Below are positions 1 to 8,897 of a stretch of 64,000 nt of DNA, piece by piece. The DNA comes from Streptomyces armeniacus (lineage in GTDB: Bacteria > Actinomycetota > Actinomycetes > Streptomycetales > Streptomycetaceae). The position numbers and the translations under genes were made by a program. Each line of letters starts with the position of its first letter. The first letter of the stretch is position 1. The notes under the pieces were generated by a model. It did no database searches, was not told the DNA's origin, and saw only the letters and a list, made by a program, of their open reading frames with translations. The stretch is from contig NZ_CP031320.1 of NCBI RefSeq assembly GCF_003355155.1, forward strand, positions 1,102,369-1,166,368. The letters run 5' to 3'.

Positions 1-1257
1 GACACCGAGCCCGTACTGGACTTCCTCGCCCGCACCGAACACCCCCGGCTGGCCGCGCTCGGCACCTCCTGCCCGGACCACTTCCTGCGGACGAAGGTGC
101 GGCCGCTCGTCCTCGACCTGCCGCCGGACACGCCGTACGGCGAGACCGTGGCCCGGCTGCGCGAGCTGCACGAGGCGTACCGCGCCGACTACCGCGCCTA
201 CTACGAGCGGCACGCCGGCCCCGGCTCCCCCGCCATGCGCGGCGCCGACCCGGCGGTGGTGCTGGTGCCCGGCGTCGGGATGTTCTCGTACGGGCGGGCC
301 AAGCAGACGGCGCGCGTGGCGGGCGAGTTCTACCTCAACGCGGTCAACGTGATGCGCGGCGCCGAGGCCGTCTCCTCGTACGCGCCCATCGAGGAGCCGG
401 AGAAGTTCCGCATCGAGTACTGGGAGCTGGAGGAGGCCAAGCTGCGCCGCATGCCCGCGCCCAAGCCGCTCGCCACCCGCGTCGCGCTGGTGACCGGCGG
501 CGGCTCGGGCATCGGGCGGGCCATCGCGCACCGGCTGGCGGCGGAGGGCGCGTGCGTGGTCGTCGCCGACCGCGACGCGGAGAGCGCGGCCACGGTCGCG
601 GGCGAACTGGGCGGCCCTGACACGGCGGTGCCCGTCACCGTCGACGTCACCTCGGAGGAGCAGGTCGACGCGGCCCTGCGGGAGTCCGTACTCGCCTTCG
701 GCGGCGTGGACCTGGTGGTCAACAACGCCGGGATCTCGCTGTCCAAGCCGCTGCTGGAGACCACGGCGGAGGACTGGGACCGGCAGCACTCCATCATGGC
801 GCGCGGCTCGTTCCTCACCTCCCGCGCGGCCGCCCGGGTGCTCACGGCGCAGGGCATGGGCGGCGACATCGTCTACATCGCGTCCAAGAACGGCGTCGTA
901 GCCGGCCCCGACAACATCGCGTACGGCGCCGCCAAGGCCGACCAGTCGCACCAGGTACGGCTGCTCGCCGCCGAGTTGGGCGCCCACGGCATCCGCGTCA
1001 ACGGCATCAACCCGGACGGCGTCGTACGCGGCTCCGGCATCTTCGCCGGCGGCTGGGGCGCGCAGCGGGCCGCCGTGTACGGGGTGGAGGAGGAGAAGCT
1101 CGGCGAGTTCTACGCCGGACGCACCCTGCTCAAACGGGAAGTGCTGCCCGAACACGTCGCGAACGCCGTCTTCGCCCTGACGGGCGGCGACCTCACGCAC
1201 ACCACGGGCGCGCACCTGCCGGTGGACGCGGGTGTCGCCGCGGCGTTCCTCCGCTGA
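1..1257 (+). CDS. rhaEW: Bifunctional rhamnulose-1-phosphate aldolase / L-lactaldehyde dehydrogenase (3' part)
   Basis: The reading frame is open from base 1, so the gene starts upstream of the window; about 418 C-terminal residues are present. The family (RhaEW/YuxG) fuses a class II zinc aldolase to a short-chain dehydrogenase. It splits rhamnulose-1-phosphate to DHAP and lactaldehyde and oxidises the lactaldehyde in the cytoplasm. The linker motif GTSCPDHFLRTKVRPL is seen at 61-111. The SDR part shows the Rossmann loop TGGGSGIGRA, the NNAGIS motif and a YGAAK active-site motif. Rhamnulokinase follows after 9 nt, so the two are almost certainly one rhamnose operon. The aldolase metal site lies outside the window. 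The role is confident from the family and the neighbour; substrate specificity is inferred. Confidence 0.9.
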   Translation, partial: DTEPVLDFLARTEHPRLAALGTSCPDHFLRTKVRPLVLDLPPDTPYGETVARLRELHEAYRADYRAYYERHAGPGSPAMRGADPAVVLVPGVGMFSYGRAKQTARVAGEFYLNAVNVMRGAEAVSSYAPIEEPEKFRIEYWELEEAKLRRMPAPKPLATRVALVTGGGSGIGRAIAHRLAAEGACVVVADRDAESAATVAGELGGPDTAVPVTVDVTSEEQVDAALRESVLAFGGVDLVVNNAGISLSKPLLETTAEDWDRQHSIMARGSFLTSRAAARVLTAQGMGGDIVYIASKNGVVAGPDNIAYGAAKADQSHQVRLLAAELGAHGIRVNGINPDGVVRGSGIFAGGWGAQRAAVYGVEEEKLGEFYAGRTLLKREVLPEHVANAVFALTGGDLTHTTGAHLPVDAGVAAAFLR

Positions 1258-1266
1258 GGCCGCGGC

Positions 1267-2742
1267 GTGGCTCCTTCCTCCCCTGACCTCCCCTTCGCCG
1301 CGGTCGACCTCGGCGCGTCCGGCGGACGCGTCATGGTCGGCCGCGTCGCGCCTGGTTCACTCGGCCTCCAGGAGGTCCACCGCTTCCCCAACCGGCCCGT
1401 ACGCACCGGCGGCACGCTGCACTGGGACGTACTCGCGCTGTACCAGGGCGTCCTGGATGGGCTGCGCGCGGCGGGCCCCGTCGCGTCCGTCGGCATCGAC
1501 TCGTGGGCGGTCGACTACGGCCTCCTCGACACCGACGGCGCCCTCCTCGGCAACCCGGTGCACTACCGCGACACCCGTACGGAGGGCATGGCCGATGCCG
1601 TCGGCGAAGTGCTGCCCGCCGCGGAGCTGTACGCCGCCACCGGGTTGCAGTACCTCCCGTTCAACACCCTCTACCAGCTCGCCGCCGCCCGCGGCACCGC
1701 CCAACTCGCCGCCGCCGACCAGCTGCTGCTGATCCCCGACCTGCTCGCGTACTGGCTCACCGGCGAGCGCGGCACCGAACTCACCAACGCCTCCACCACC
1801 CAGCTCATCGACCCCCGTACGCGCGACTGGTCCCGTACGGTCGCCGATCCGCTCGGCATCGACCTGTCGCTGTTCCCGCCACTGCGGCTACCGGGCGACC
1901 CCGGCGGCGAACTCCTGCCGGGCATACGGGCGGAGGCGGGGCTGACCGGTCCCGAACGCGTCCCGCTCACCGTCGTCGGCTCGCACGACACGGCGTCGGC
2001 GGTGGCGGCCGTACCGGCGGCGGACGACCGCTTCGCGTACATCGCCACCGGCACGTGGTCGCTCGCCGGGCTTGAACTGGACGCCCCCGTTCTCACGGAG
2101 GACAGCCGCCGCGCCAACTTCACCAACGAACTCGGCGTCGACGGCACCGTCCGCTACCTCCGCAACATCATGGGGCTCTGGCTCCTCCAGGAGTGCCTGC
2201 GCACCTGGGAGTCCGAAGGCCACCGGCCCGGCCTGGACGAACTGCTGCGGCAGGCCGCGCGGTCCACCCCGCTGCGGTCGGTGGTGGACGCGGGCGACCC
2301 GGAGTTCCTCGCCCCGGACTGCATGCCCGCGCGCCTGGCGGCGGCGTGCCGCCGCGGGGGGCAGCCCGAGCCGCGTACGCCCGCGGAGTTCACGCGCTGC
2401 GTGCTCGACTCCCTGGCGCTGGCACACCGGCAGGCGGTCGAGGACGCGCAGCGGCTGACGGGGCACGAGGTGGACACGGTCCACATCGTCGGCGGCGGCG
2501 CCCGCAACGAGCTGTTGTGCCAACTGACGGCGGACGCCTGCGGGCTGCCGGTCGTCGCGGGCCCGGCGGAGGCGGCGGCGCTGGGGAACGTACTGGTCCA
2601 GGCACGGGCGGCGGGAGCGCTGCGGGGGTCCCTCGCGTCGCTGCGGGGAACACTCCGGTCGTCGCTCCCCCTGCGCCACTACGCCCCGACGTCCACGCCG
2701 CCCCGCTCGGCCTGGTCCGCCGCCCAAGCCCGCCTGCGGTGA
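1267..2742 (+). CDS. rhaB: Rhamnulokinase (FGGY kinase family)
   Basis: A 491-residue carbohydrate kinase that phosphorylates L-rhamnulose with ATP, feeding the aldolase encoded just upstream. The N-terminal FGGY signature AVDLGASGGRVMVGRV, the substrate motif GIDSWAVDYGLLD, FNTLYQL, the ATP-domain TGTWSLAG and the adenosine motif IVGGGARNELLCQLTAD are all present in the expected order. The length fits RhaB (about 480-490). The GTG at 1267 starts 9 nt after the aldolase stop, which suggests translational coupling. The pair forms the end of a rhamnose-use operon. It ends 10 nt from the stop of the minus-strand toxin-like gene, so transcription converges there. Confidence 0.92.
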   Translation: MAPSSPDLPFAAVDLGASGGRVMVGRVAPGSLGLQEVHRFPNRPVRTGGTLHWDVLALYQGVLDGLRAAGPVASVGIDSWAVDYGLLDTDGALLGNPVHYRDTRTEGMADAVGEVLPAAELYAATGLQYLPFNTLYQLAAARGTAQLAAADQLLLIPDLLAYWLTGERGTELTNASTTQLIDPRTRDWSRTVADPLGIDLSLFPPLRLPGDPGGELLPGIRAEAGLTGPERVPLTVVGSHDTASAVAAVPAADDRFAYIATGTWSLAGLELDAPVLTEDSRRANFTNELGVDGTVRYLRNIMGLWLLQECLRTWESEGHRPGLDELLRQAARSTPLRSVVDAGDPEFLAPDCMPARLAAACRRGGQPEPRTPAEFTRCVLDSLALAHRQAVEDAQRLTGHEVDTVHIVGGGARNELLCQLTADACGLPVVAGPAEAAALGNVLVQARAAGALRGSLASLRGTLRSSLPLRHYAPTSTPPRSAWSAAQARLR

Positions 2743-2752
2743 CGCCTGCGGT

Positions 2753-3871
2753 TCACCTGGTGCCCCCGCCCTTACCCCCAGGCGGAAGGTAGTGAGCCAG
2801 TGCGAGTACGGCTGCGAGCTCGGCAAACGTGCGGGTCCAGCTTGCGTGGTTGCCGAGCCGAACCGGGTTCGCCTGGTGGTTGCGAGTGATGTCGAGCGCG
2901 AAGCGCGAGCCATCGTTCCAGTTGTTGATGAGCTCGTTGTTCTGCTGTGTCAGCCGTGGATTCGAGCCAGATTCGATCGCATCGGTAATCTGCCGGGAGA
3001 GAGTGCTGAACCGAGCGGCTTCCGCTGTCGCGACGATAAGGGTTCCCAGCGCTCGCCTCAAATCCGAATCGTCTATTCCGCTGCCCGGGGCGAAGAATCC
3101 AGGCCTCGCACTCTGCAAGGCCGCGGCGGCATCAATCAAGACATGCCTGCCGAGCGTAAGCCTTTCGCGACTTGGAGCGGTCATGTTCAGGCTTCCGTAG
3201 TCTTCGCCTATCCTCGTGTCCTCGGTGCGGTCGTACCGACCCCGGAGATCCCCCAAGTCGGTGTTGCGGAGGGCGAATAGCGTCTGGTTGCTGGTGAACG
3301 GCTCATCAAGTACCCACCCGAGGAGGTACATGTTGTGTGCCTGGAAGAGCAGTCCGACGGACCCAGCATCACCGATGTTGATGTTGAGCTGGATATACCG
3401 GTGTCGGTCCTGCGTCGTTATGCGCATGTCCTGCCGGTAAATGGGACCGGCCGCTGCGCGCAGCGTATTGATCATCCTGTCGTAGACACGCGCGTTGTCT
3501 GCGTACCAGGCCTCGCTTGGGGAGCCCAGGTTCCAGGTCACATGGCGAATGTCCACAAGGTTGTTGCCAGAGCCCTCGCCCTGGTCTTTACCCTTGTCCT
3601 TCTCCTTACTCTTGTCCTTGTCCCCTTGGTGCTCGCCCTTGTGGCCGTGGTCGTGCTTACCGCGCTTCTCGTTCCCCTTCTTCTTTGCCCCTTCCGGGAG
3701 CTTGTTGGCGGCGCCGTGTGTCGTGACGGCGGCCTTGTCGTCCTCCTTGTCGTCGGGCTTCGTCTGCGCGTAGACGGTCGTGGAGATCACGGCCAGTGCC
3801 ACGACGCACGCCGTGAGAATCGCCCAACGCCGACGGAGCCTGCTCCTGTCATCTGTCGCGTTCTGCGTCAC
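2753..3871 (-). CDS. Secreted ribosome-inactivating protein (rRNA N-glycosidase) homologue
   Basis: 372 residues from a GTG at 3871, chosen because GGGGGAAG precedes it; upstream in-frame starts lack a ribosome site. Residues 13-35 form a signal peptide or membrane anchor (RRRW, a hydrophobic run, then VYA|Q). A very Lys/Glu/Gly/Asp/His-rich linker covers about 38-100. The remainder matches the RIP (ricin A-chain, Shiga A) fold. Every active-site position can be matched: Tyr182 in HNMYLLGWV, Tyr213 in GRYDRTED, Glu284 and Arg287 in AEAARF, and Trp318 in NNW. The family removes one adenine from the sarcin-ricin loop of 23S/28S rRNA. A characterised Streptomyces member is RIPsc of S. coelicolor. 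The gene uses more AT-rich codons than its neighbours, suggesting transfer. Export and the target (eukaryotic competitor or predator) are inferred. Confidence 0.85.
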   Translation of the reverse strand: MTQNATDDRSRLRRRWAILTACVVALAVISTTVYAQTKPDDKEDDKAAVTTHGAANKLPEGAKKKGNEKRGKHDHGHKGEHQGDKDKSKEKDKGKDQGEGSGNNLVDIRHVTWNLGSPSEAWYADNARVYDRMINTLRAAAGPIYRQDMRITTQDRHRYIQLNINIGDAGSVGLLFQAHNMYLLGWVLDEPFTSNQTLFALRNTDLGDLRGRYDRTEDTRIGEDYGSLNMTAPSRERLTLGRHVLIDAAAALQSARPGFFAPGSGIDDSDLRRALGTLIVATAEAARFSTLSRQITDAIESGSNPRLTQQNNELINNWNDGSRFALDITRNHQANPVRLGNHASWTRTFAELAAVLALAHYLPPGGKGGGTR

Positions 3872-4026
3872 GTGCTTCCCCCAAGTCGAGATGCCACTGC
3901 GCGTGACAGCGGTCGGCCCGCGAATGCGGGCGCTCAAACGCTACGGACTGGCACGCCCGGGAGAATCCCCCGCGAGAGGACGATTGCGGGGTAGCTCTGA
4001 CGGGGGACCAGGCCGCGTTCGGCCGG

Positions 4027-4144
4027 GCCCGTCCGGCGATTGAGGACGGCCCGGGACGGGCCACCGGCCCGCGGGTGGGCCGACATCCCGTGGCCCGGCG
4101 AGCCGCCATCGTGGCCGAGGGCCGTCCTCAAACGCCGGACAGGC
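4027..4144. repeat. 118-bp intergenic repeat, copy A, with inverted ends
   Basis: The left arm (4027-4049, GCCCGTCCGGCGATTGAGGA...) and right arm (4122-4144) are near-perfect inverted repeats. The right arm abuts the stop codon of the minus-strand ATPase gene (4145). The centre is nearly identical to copy B at 6037-6154 in the same orientation and of the same length. The arms resemble a short repeat found after many Streptomyces genes, where it could act as a transcription terminator. A MITE-like origin is equally possible. Confidence 0.8.
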
Positions 4145-4612
4145 TCAGGCAAGAATGCGAACCGGGGCCGCCTCACGGGCACGCCGGTGTTCCCCGTCGT
4201 CTCTTGCGCACAACAGCGCCCACACCCGCTTCCCGCAGGGGAGCACGTCGGTGCCCCAGTCCTCGGCCAGCTGCGCCACGAGCGCGAGGCCGCGCCCACT
4301 CTCCTCATCGGCGCCCGGCTCCTGAAGCGACGGAGGCACCTTCGAGAAGTCGATGACGCCGATGCGCACCCGCGCCGCGCCAGGATGGTCGATCGCGACT
4401 CGGATGCATGGCCGCCGAGCGTGCTGGACCGCGTTCGACACCAGCTCGGAAACGATCACGGCCCCATCCCCGGCAAGGTCGTCCAGTCCCCGGACACTCA
4501 GCGCGACGCGCACCAGTCGTCGGGCGGTGGCGGCGCTCTCCGGCTCTCGCGGCAGGGTCTCGCTGTACCCGGGGTATCCAGTGGGACGCGCCCGCGTCGT
4601 AGTTCGCGGCAT
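4145..4612 (-). CDS. ATP-binding protein, RsbW/SpoIIAB-like anti-sigma-type HATPase
   Basis: 155 residues of the HATPase_c_2 family common in Streptomyces. The N-box is SELVSNAVQHA, followed by a degenerate G1 region (VIDFSKVPPSLQ) and the G2 motif ESGRGLALVAQLA. These proteins usually bind a partner regulator or sigma factor and may phosphorylate an antagonist. The gene lies 124 nt downstream of a same-strand XRE-TPR regulator, and the two are framed by the 118-bp repeats. ATG start; no targeting signal. The partner is inferred from position only. Confidence 0.85.
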   Translation of the reverse strand: MPRTTTRARPTGYPGYSETLPREPESAATARRLVRVALSVRGLDDLAGDGAVIVSELVSNAVQHARRPCIRVAIDHPGAARVRIGVIDFSKVPPSLQEPGADEESGRGLALVAQLAEDWGTDVLPCGKRVWALLCARDDGEHRRAREAAPVRILA

Positions 4613-4736
4613 GTCGGTCTGCTTTCTCAGATCGGCCGAGCCCCGGGGCCGTCACGCGGCTACCAGGGCACTGTCCGCTCATGTAAGCGACATGCAGGAA
4701 ACGCATACAGGGGCGCAACGTCCCACTTTCAGCACG

Positions 4737-6014
4737 CTATTCGCCGACCCCCAGGAATTCCGCCAACGGCCGGAGTCCCGGCGGATGGTTGGGGAGCGCC
4801 CACAAGTCGCGCACGATGGCCACGGCCAACGTGTGGTGCTGCATCCACGTCGGCGCCACCCGGCGCAGGGACTCCAAAGTCTTCACGGCACCGGCCGCAT
4901 CCCCGATGTCCGTGTGGGCGCGTGCCACGTCCAGCAGCAGCCACGTCCGCCAGGACGGCGGGGTGTCCTTGCTCAGCCGCATGCCCTTGGCCAGCGCCAA
5001 GGCCTCCTCCGGGTGACCGTACTGAACAGCGAGCCGGACGCGTTCGATGCGGACTGACGACGGGCTGAAGACGCTGACCATACGGCTGTCGCCACCGTCG
5101 GGCAGCTTCGAGACCCGTGCCGCTCCCTTCTCCGCCGTCTCCATCATCGCCGCCGCGCGCTCGTAGTCGCCGCTCCGCGCGGCCGAGGTGGCAGCGCTCA
5201 TGGTCAGGGCGCCCCACACCTTCAGACCGTCCGCTGTCTCGTCACGGCCTGCGTTCACCATGTCCTCGGTGGCGCGGAGCGCGATGCTCAACGCGTCCTC
5301 CAGGCGGCCCTGCCGCTGATACGTCCATGCCGTGGAGTTGACGATCATCGGCAGCAGCAGTGGGTCGGAGGACCGTCCCGCAGCGTCGACGGCACGCTCC
5401 AGACTCGTCAGGGCAAGGTCGGTCTTGCCCATCCGCACCGCGACGTGTCCCGCGAGTTGAAGTGCCTTGCCCAGGGCTGCCCAACCGGCCCTGCGATCGT
5501 CGTCGTTGCCCGAAGCCGTGGCAGTACGCGCATCCGAGAGAAGGTCCGGGAGCGCCTTCATCACGGTGTCGAACTCGGCGGCGTGGTACTGCGTCCAGCC
5601 GTCCGCGATCTGCTCACGGAGACGCTCCAGCGAGAAATCAGGCCCTGGCGGCCCCGGCACCGGCCCCCAGAGCACGGGCATGATGGCGCGGCGTACTGCC
5701 ACGAAGCGTGGTCCGTCGTTCTCCCCTGTGGAGGAGACCGCGGGCGGGTCGCCCAGGAGCGTGGTCAGTTCCACTCCGAGACCGTTGGCCAACGCGTGCA
5801 GTGTGGGCAGCCGCGCCGAGTGTTTTCGCCGCTGTTCGAGCTGGCGGACCACATCGACGGACACGCCGGAGCGCTCGGCCAGCTCCTCTTGCGTCAGGGA
5901 GGCCAGACGGCGCAAGCGGCGCAGGATCCTCCCCAGGTCTTCGTTCGCCACGCCGCCACGGTACGCCGCTCCCGGGGCGGGGCGCACCGCGTCCCGGGGC
6001 GCCACTCCGCTCAT
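4737..6014 (-). CDS. XRE-family regulator with C-terminal TPR-like helices
   Basis: 425 residues from the ATG at 6014, chosen because AGGGGA lies 7 nt upstream; a GTG at 5951 would give 404 residues. The helix-turn-helix covers about residues 24-80 (LGRILRRLRRLASLTQEEL, then SGVSVDVVRQLEQ). A long helical tail of repeated A/L-rich pairs (WAALGKALQLAGHVAVRMG, ALSIALRATEDMV) looks like tetratricopeptide repeats. This layout is typical of actinobacterial regulators that sense a small signal or protein through the TPR. The downstream ATPase gene is a common partner. Targets are unknown. Confidence 0.82.
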   Translation of the reverse strand: MSGVAPRDAVRPAPGAAYRGGVANEDLGRILRRLRRLASLTQEELAERSGVSVDVVRQLEQRRKHSARLPTLHALANGLGVELTTLLGDPPAVSSTGENDGPRFVAVRRAIMPVLWGPVPGPPGPDFSLERLREQIADGWTQYHAAEFDTVMKALPDLLSDARTATASGNDDDRRAGWAALGKALQLAGHVAVRMGKTDLALTSLERAVDAAGRSSDPLLLPMIVNSTAWTYQRQGRLEDALSIALRATEDMVNAGRDETADGLKVWGALTMSAATSAARSGDYERAAAMMETAEKGAARVSKLPDGGDSRMVSVFSPSSVRIERVRLAVQYGHPEEALALAKGMRLSKDTPPSWRTWLLLDVARAHTDIGDAAGAVKTLESLRRVAPTWMQHHTLAVAIVRDLWALPNHPPGLRPLAEFLGVGE

Positions 6015-6036
6015 CGCTATCCCCTGTGCTTTTCCA

Positions 6037-6154
6037 GCCCGCCCGGCGCTTGAGGACGGACCGGGCCGGCCACCGGCCTGCAAGTGGGCCGACAGCCCGG
6101 TGGCCCGGCGAACCGCCATCGTGGCCGAGGGCCGTCCTCAAACGCCGGACGGGC
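6037..6154. repeat. 118-bp intergenic repeat, copy B, with inverted ends
   Basis: Same length and orientation as copy A (4027-4144). The left arm is 6037-6059 and the right arm 6132-6154. The central part, including GAACCGCCATCGTGGCCGAG, differs from copy A at only a few positions. It lies between the start of the XRE gene and the stop of acpS (6163), so it probably also ends acpS transcription. Confidence 0.8.
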
Positions 6155-6162
6155 TCAAGTGG

Positions 6163-6531
6163 TCACCGCTCCGCGATGACCACCGCCGACGCCACCCCCG
6201 CGTCGTGGCTGAGCGACACGTGCCAGTGCCGGACCCCCAGCGCCGTGGCCCGCGCGGCCACCGTCCCCCGTACCAGCAGCACGGGCTGGCCGGAGTCCTC
6301 CGTCACGACCTCCGCGTCCGTCCAGCGCAGCCCCCGCGGCGCGCCGAGCGCCTTCGCCAGGGCTTCCTTGGCCGCGAACCGCGCGGCCAGCGAGGCGACA
6401 CCGCGCCGCTCCCCGCCGGGCAGCAGCAACTCCCCGGTCACGAACAGCCGTTCCGCCAGCTGCGGCGTACGCTCCAGCGCCGCCGCGAACCGGTCGATCT
6501 CGGCGACGTCGATCCCCACCCCCACGATCAC
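6163..6531 (-). CDS. acpS: Holo-[acyl-carrier-protein] synthase
   Basis: 122 residues, the usual AcpS length. It moves 4'-phosphopantetheine from CoA to a serine of acyl carrier proteins. The Mg-binding signatures [12 protein letters not shown] at the N-terminus and [14 protein letters not shown] in the centre are intact, and the end [19 protein letters not shown] is typical. The GTG start at 6531 lies 25 nt downstream of the glmS stop on the same strand, so they are probably cotranscribed. Order and strand agree with the conserved glmS-acpS stretch of streptomycetes. Confidence 0.95.
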   Translation of the reverse strand: MIVGVGIDVAEIDRFAAALERTPQLAERLFVTGELLLPGGERRGVASLAARFAAKEALAKALGAPRGLRWTDAEVVTEDSGQPVLLVRGTVAARATALGVRHWHVSLSHDAGVASAVVIAER

Positions 6532-6556
6532 CGCGCGAACCGCCTCGTTCCGCCGC

Positions 6557-8404
6557 TCACTCCACCGTCACCGACTTGGCCAGGTTCCGCGGCTGGTCGA
6601 CCTCGTTTCCGCGGGCCGTCGCCAGCTCGCAGGCGAAGACCTGGAGCGGCACCGTCGCCACCAGCGGCTGGAGCAGCGTCGGGGTGTGCGGCACCTCGAT
6701 GAGGTGGTCCGCGTACGGACGCACCGCCTCGTCTCCGCGTTCGGCGATCACGATCGTACGGGCGCCCCGTGCCCGGATCTCCTGAATGTTGGAGACGATC
6801 TTGTCGTGCAGCACGGACCGCCCGCGGGGCGACGGCACGACCACGACCACCGGCACGTCGTCCTCGATCAGCGCGATGGGCCCGTGCTTGAGCTCACCCG
6901 CCGCGAAGCCCTCCGCGTGCATGTACGCGAGTTCCTTGAGCTTGAGGGCGCCTTCCAGCGCCACGGGGAAGCCGACGTGCCGGCCGAGGAACAACACCGT
7001 GTTCTTGCCGGCGAGCCCGCGCGCCAGCTCCCGTACGGGCTCCATGGTGGTCAGCACCTCCTCCACCTGCGTACCGATCTCGGAGAGCTCCCGGATCACG
7101 GCGCCCACCTCGTCGCCCCACTTGGTGCCGCGCACCTGGCCGAGATAGAGCGCGACCAGGTAGCAGGCGACGAGCTGGGTGAGGAACGCCTTGGTGGAGG
7201 CGACGGCGACCTCCGGACCGGCGTGCGTGTACAGCACGGCGTCGGACTCGCGCGGGATCGTGGAACCGTTGGTGTTGCAGATGGCCAGCACCTTCGCGCC
7301 CTGCTCGCGCGCGTGCCGCAGCGCCATCAGCGTGTCCATGGTCTCGCCGGACTGGCTGACGGCGATGACCAGCGTCCGGGTGTCGAGGATCGGGTCGCGG
7401 TAGCGGAACTCGCTGGCCAGCTCCGTCTCGCAGGGCATACGCGTCCAGTGCTCGATCGCGTACTTCGCGATCATCCCGGCGTGATAGGCCGTGCCGCAGG
7501 CCACTATCACCACCTTGTCGATCTCCCGCAGCTCGGAGTCGGGCAGCCGGAGCTCGTCGAGGGTCAGCGAACCGCTCGCGTCGATGCGGCCGAGCAGCGT
7601 GTCCGCGACGGCCTTCGGCTGCTCGGCGATCTCCTTGAGCATGAAGTAGTCGTAGCCGCCCTTCTCGGCGGCGGACGCGTCCCAGTCCACGTGGTACGTG
7701 CGGACGTCGGCCGGTACGCCGTCGAAGTCCGTCACCTGGACCGCGTCCCGGCGCAGCTCCACGACCTGGTCCTGGCCCAGCTCGATCGCCTCCCTGGTGT
7801 GCGCGATGAACGCGGCGACGTCCGACGCCAGGAAGTTCTCGCCGTCGCCGACGCCGACGACCAGCGGCGAGTTGCGGCGTGCGCCGACCACGACGTCCGG
7901 GTCGTCGGCGGAGACGGCGACCAGGGTGAAGGCGCCGTCGAGGCGGCGGCACACCTGGCGCATCGCCTCGGCGAGGTCGCCGCTCGCGGAGTAGCACTCG
8001 GCGAGCAGGTGGGCGGTGACCTCGGTGTCGGTCTGCGAGGAGAGTTCGTGGCCGCGCTCCGCCAACTCCGTACGCAGGGCGGCGAAGTTCTCGATGATGC
8101 CGTTGTGCACGACCGCCACGCGCCCGGAGTTGTCCAGGTGCGGGTGCGCGTTCGCGTCGTTGGGGGCGCCGTGAGTGGCCCAGCGGGTGTGGCCGATGCC
8201 GGTCTGGCCGCTCGACAGCGGGCGCTCGACGAGTTCCTTCTCCAGGTTGGAGAGCTTGCCCTCCTTCTTCGCGGCCGCCAGCCCGCCGTCGGCGAGCACG
8301 GCGACCCCGGCCGAGTCGTAGCCGCGGTACTCCAGCCGCCGCAGCCCGGCGATGACCACATCGAGGGCGGACTGCCCTCCCACGTAACCGACGATTCCGC
8401 ACAT
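6557..8404 (-). CDS. glmS: Glutamine-fructose-6-phosphate aminotransferase (isomerising)
   Basis: 615 residues. It makes glucosamine-6-phosphate from fructose-6-phosphate and glutamine, the entry to peptidoglycan amino sugars. The catalytic Cys follows the initiator Met ([10 protein letters not shown]). The N-terminal glutaminase domain shows HTRWATHG and NGIIENF, and two SIS sugar-isomerase domains follow ([28 protein letters not shown]). The C-terminal [10 protein letters not shown] is diagnostic. It works with GlmM, encoded at 11969-13327 on the same strand. No glmS ribozyme is apparent upstream, where a short minus-strand gene begins. Confidence 0.97.
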   Translation of the reverse strand: MCGIVGYVGGQSALDVVIAGLRRLEYRGYDSAGVAVLADGGLAAAKKEGKLSNLEKELVERPLSSGQTGIGHTRWATHGAPNDANAHPHLDNSGRVAVVHNGIIENFAALRTELAERGHELSSQTDTEVTAHLLAECYSASGDLAEAMRQVCRRLDGAFTLVAVSADDPDVVVGARRNSPLVVGVGDGENFLASDVAAFIAHTREAIELGQDQVVELRRDAVQVTDFDGVPADVRTYHVDWDASAAEKGGYDYFMLKEIAEQPKAVADTLLGRIDASGSLTLDELRLPDSELREIDKVVIVACGTAYHAGMIAKYAIEHWTRMPCETELASEFRYRDPILDTRTLVIAVSQSGETMDTLMALRHAREQGAKVLAICNTNGSTIPRESDAVLYTHAGPEVAVASTKAFLTQLVACYLVALYLGQVRGTKWGDEVGAVIRELSEIGTQVEEVLTTMEPVRELARGLAGKNTVLFLGRHVGFPVALEGALKLKELAYMHAEGFAAGELKHGPIALIEDDVPVVVVVPSPRGRSVLHDKIVSNIQEIRARGARTIVIAERGDEAVRPYADHLIEVPHTPTLLQPLVATVPLQVFACELATARGNEVDQPRNLAKSVTVE

Positions 8405-8450
8405 GCGGGCAGCCTACGACGGCACGGTCCGGGAGCGACCACGGCACCAG

Positions 8451-8696
8451 TCACCGCTCGTACGCGATCCGCTCGATCGCGTCCTGCATCAGCTCCAGAT
8501 ACTCGGCCTCCTCGCACCGCGGCTTGCTGCCCAGCTCGTACAGGTCCAGCGACTCGGACAGGTCATCGCCGAGGTCGTCGTCGGGCAGATCCGCGGCGAT
8601 CTCCTCCTGCGCACGGCCGGGGCAGCGGGTGCGCGCGGGAGCGGCGGCGGAGGGTCTTCGGCGTCTCCGCCGGATGCGTGCGATCAGTGATGCCAC
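8451..8696 (-). CDS. Small acidic hypothetical protein upstream of glmS
   Basis: 81 residues from a GTG at 8696 preceded by GGGGAGA. The N-terminus is strongly basic ([11 protein letters not shown]) and the rest acidic and leucine-rich ([40 protein letters not shown]). No enzyme motif is visible and I do not recognise a function. It lies 46 nt upstream of glmS on the same strand, so it could be cotranscribed. Its start is just beside the 9-bp tandem repeats. The clear ribosome site and amphipathic composition support a real gene, though it remains a short call. Confidence 0.6.
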   Translation of the reverse strand: MASLIARIRRRRRRPSAAAPARTRCPGRAQEEIAADLPDDDLGDDLSESLDLYELGSKPRCEEAEYLELMQDAIERIAYER

Positions 8697-8742
8697 GGTC
8701 TCCCCATGGATCGGTCGGATCGGTCGGAACGCTTGGATCGGT

Positions 8743-8787
8743 CGGAACAGTCGGAACGGTCGGAACGGTCGGAACGGTCGGAACGGT
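8743..8787. repeat. Tandem array of 9-bp units (CGGAACGGT)
   Basis: Five adjacent 9-bp units, the first with one change, preceded by degenerate relatives from about 8709 and followed by another to about 8800. The array sits between the divergent starts of the small glmS-linked gene (8696) and coaA (8898), so it occupies the shared upstream region. The copy number is likely to vary between strains. Confidence 0.85.
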
Positions 8788-8897
8788 CGGTCGGATCGTT
8801 GACGAGTGCGTCGGAACGTAGACCCGAACCCGGGCCCGCGTACACCCTTCCGGCACCCCGGCAGGGAACGTCCGCGCCGTCCGCGCAGAATGGAACC

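Noticed and set aside
8709..8800. Possible CRISPR array.
   Set aside because: Units are 9 bp and contiguous with no spacers, and no cas genes are nearby.
5708..8821. A 1037-residue plus-strand frame across acpS and glmS.
   Set aside because: It is opposite two well-conserved genes and ends in translated tandem repeat; no domain is recognisable.
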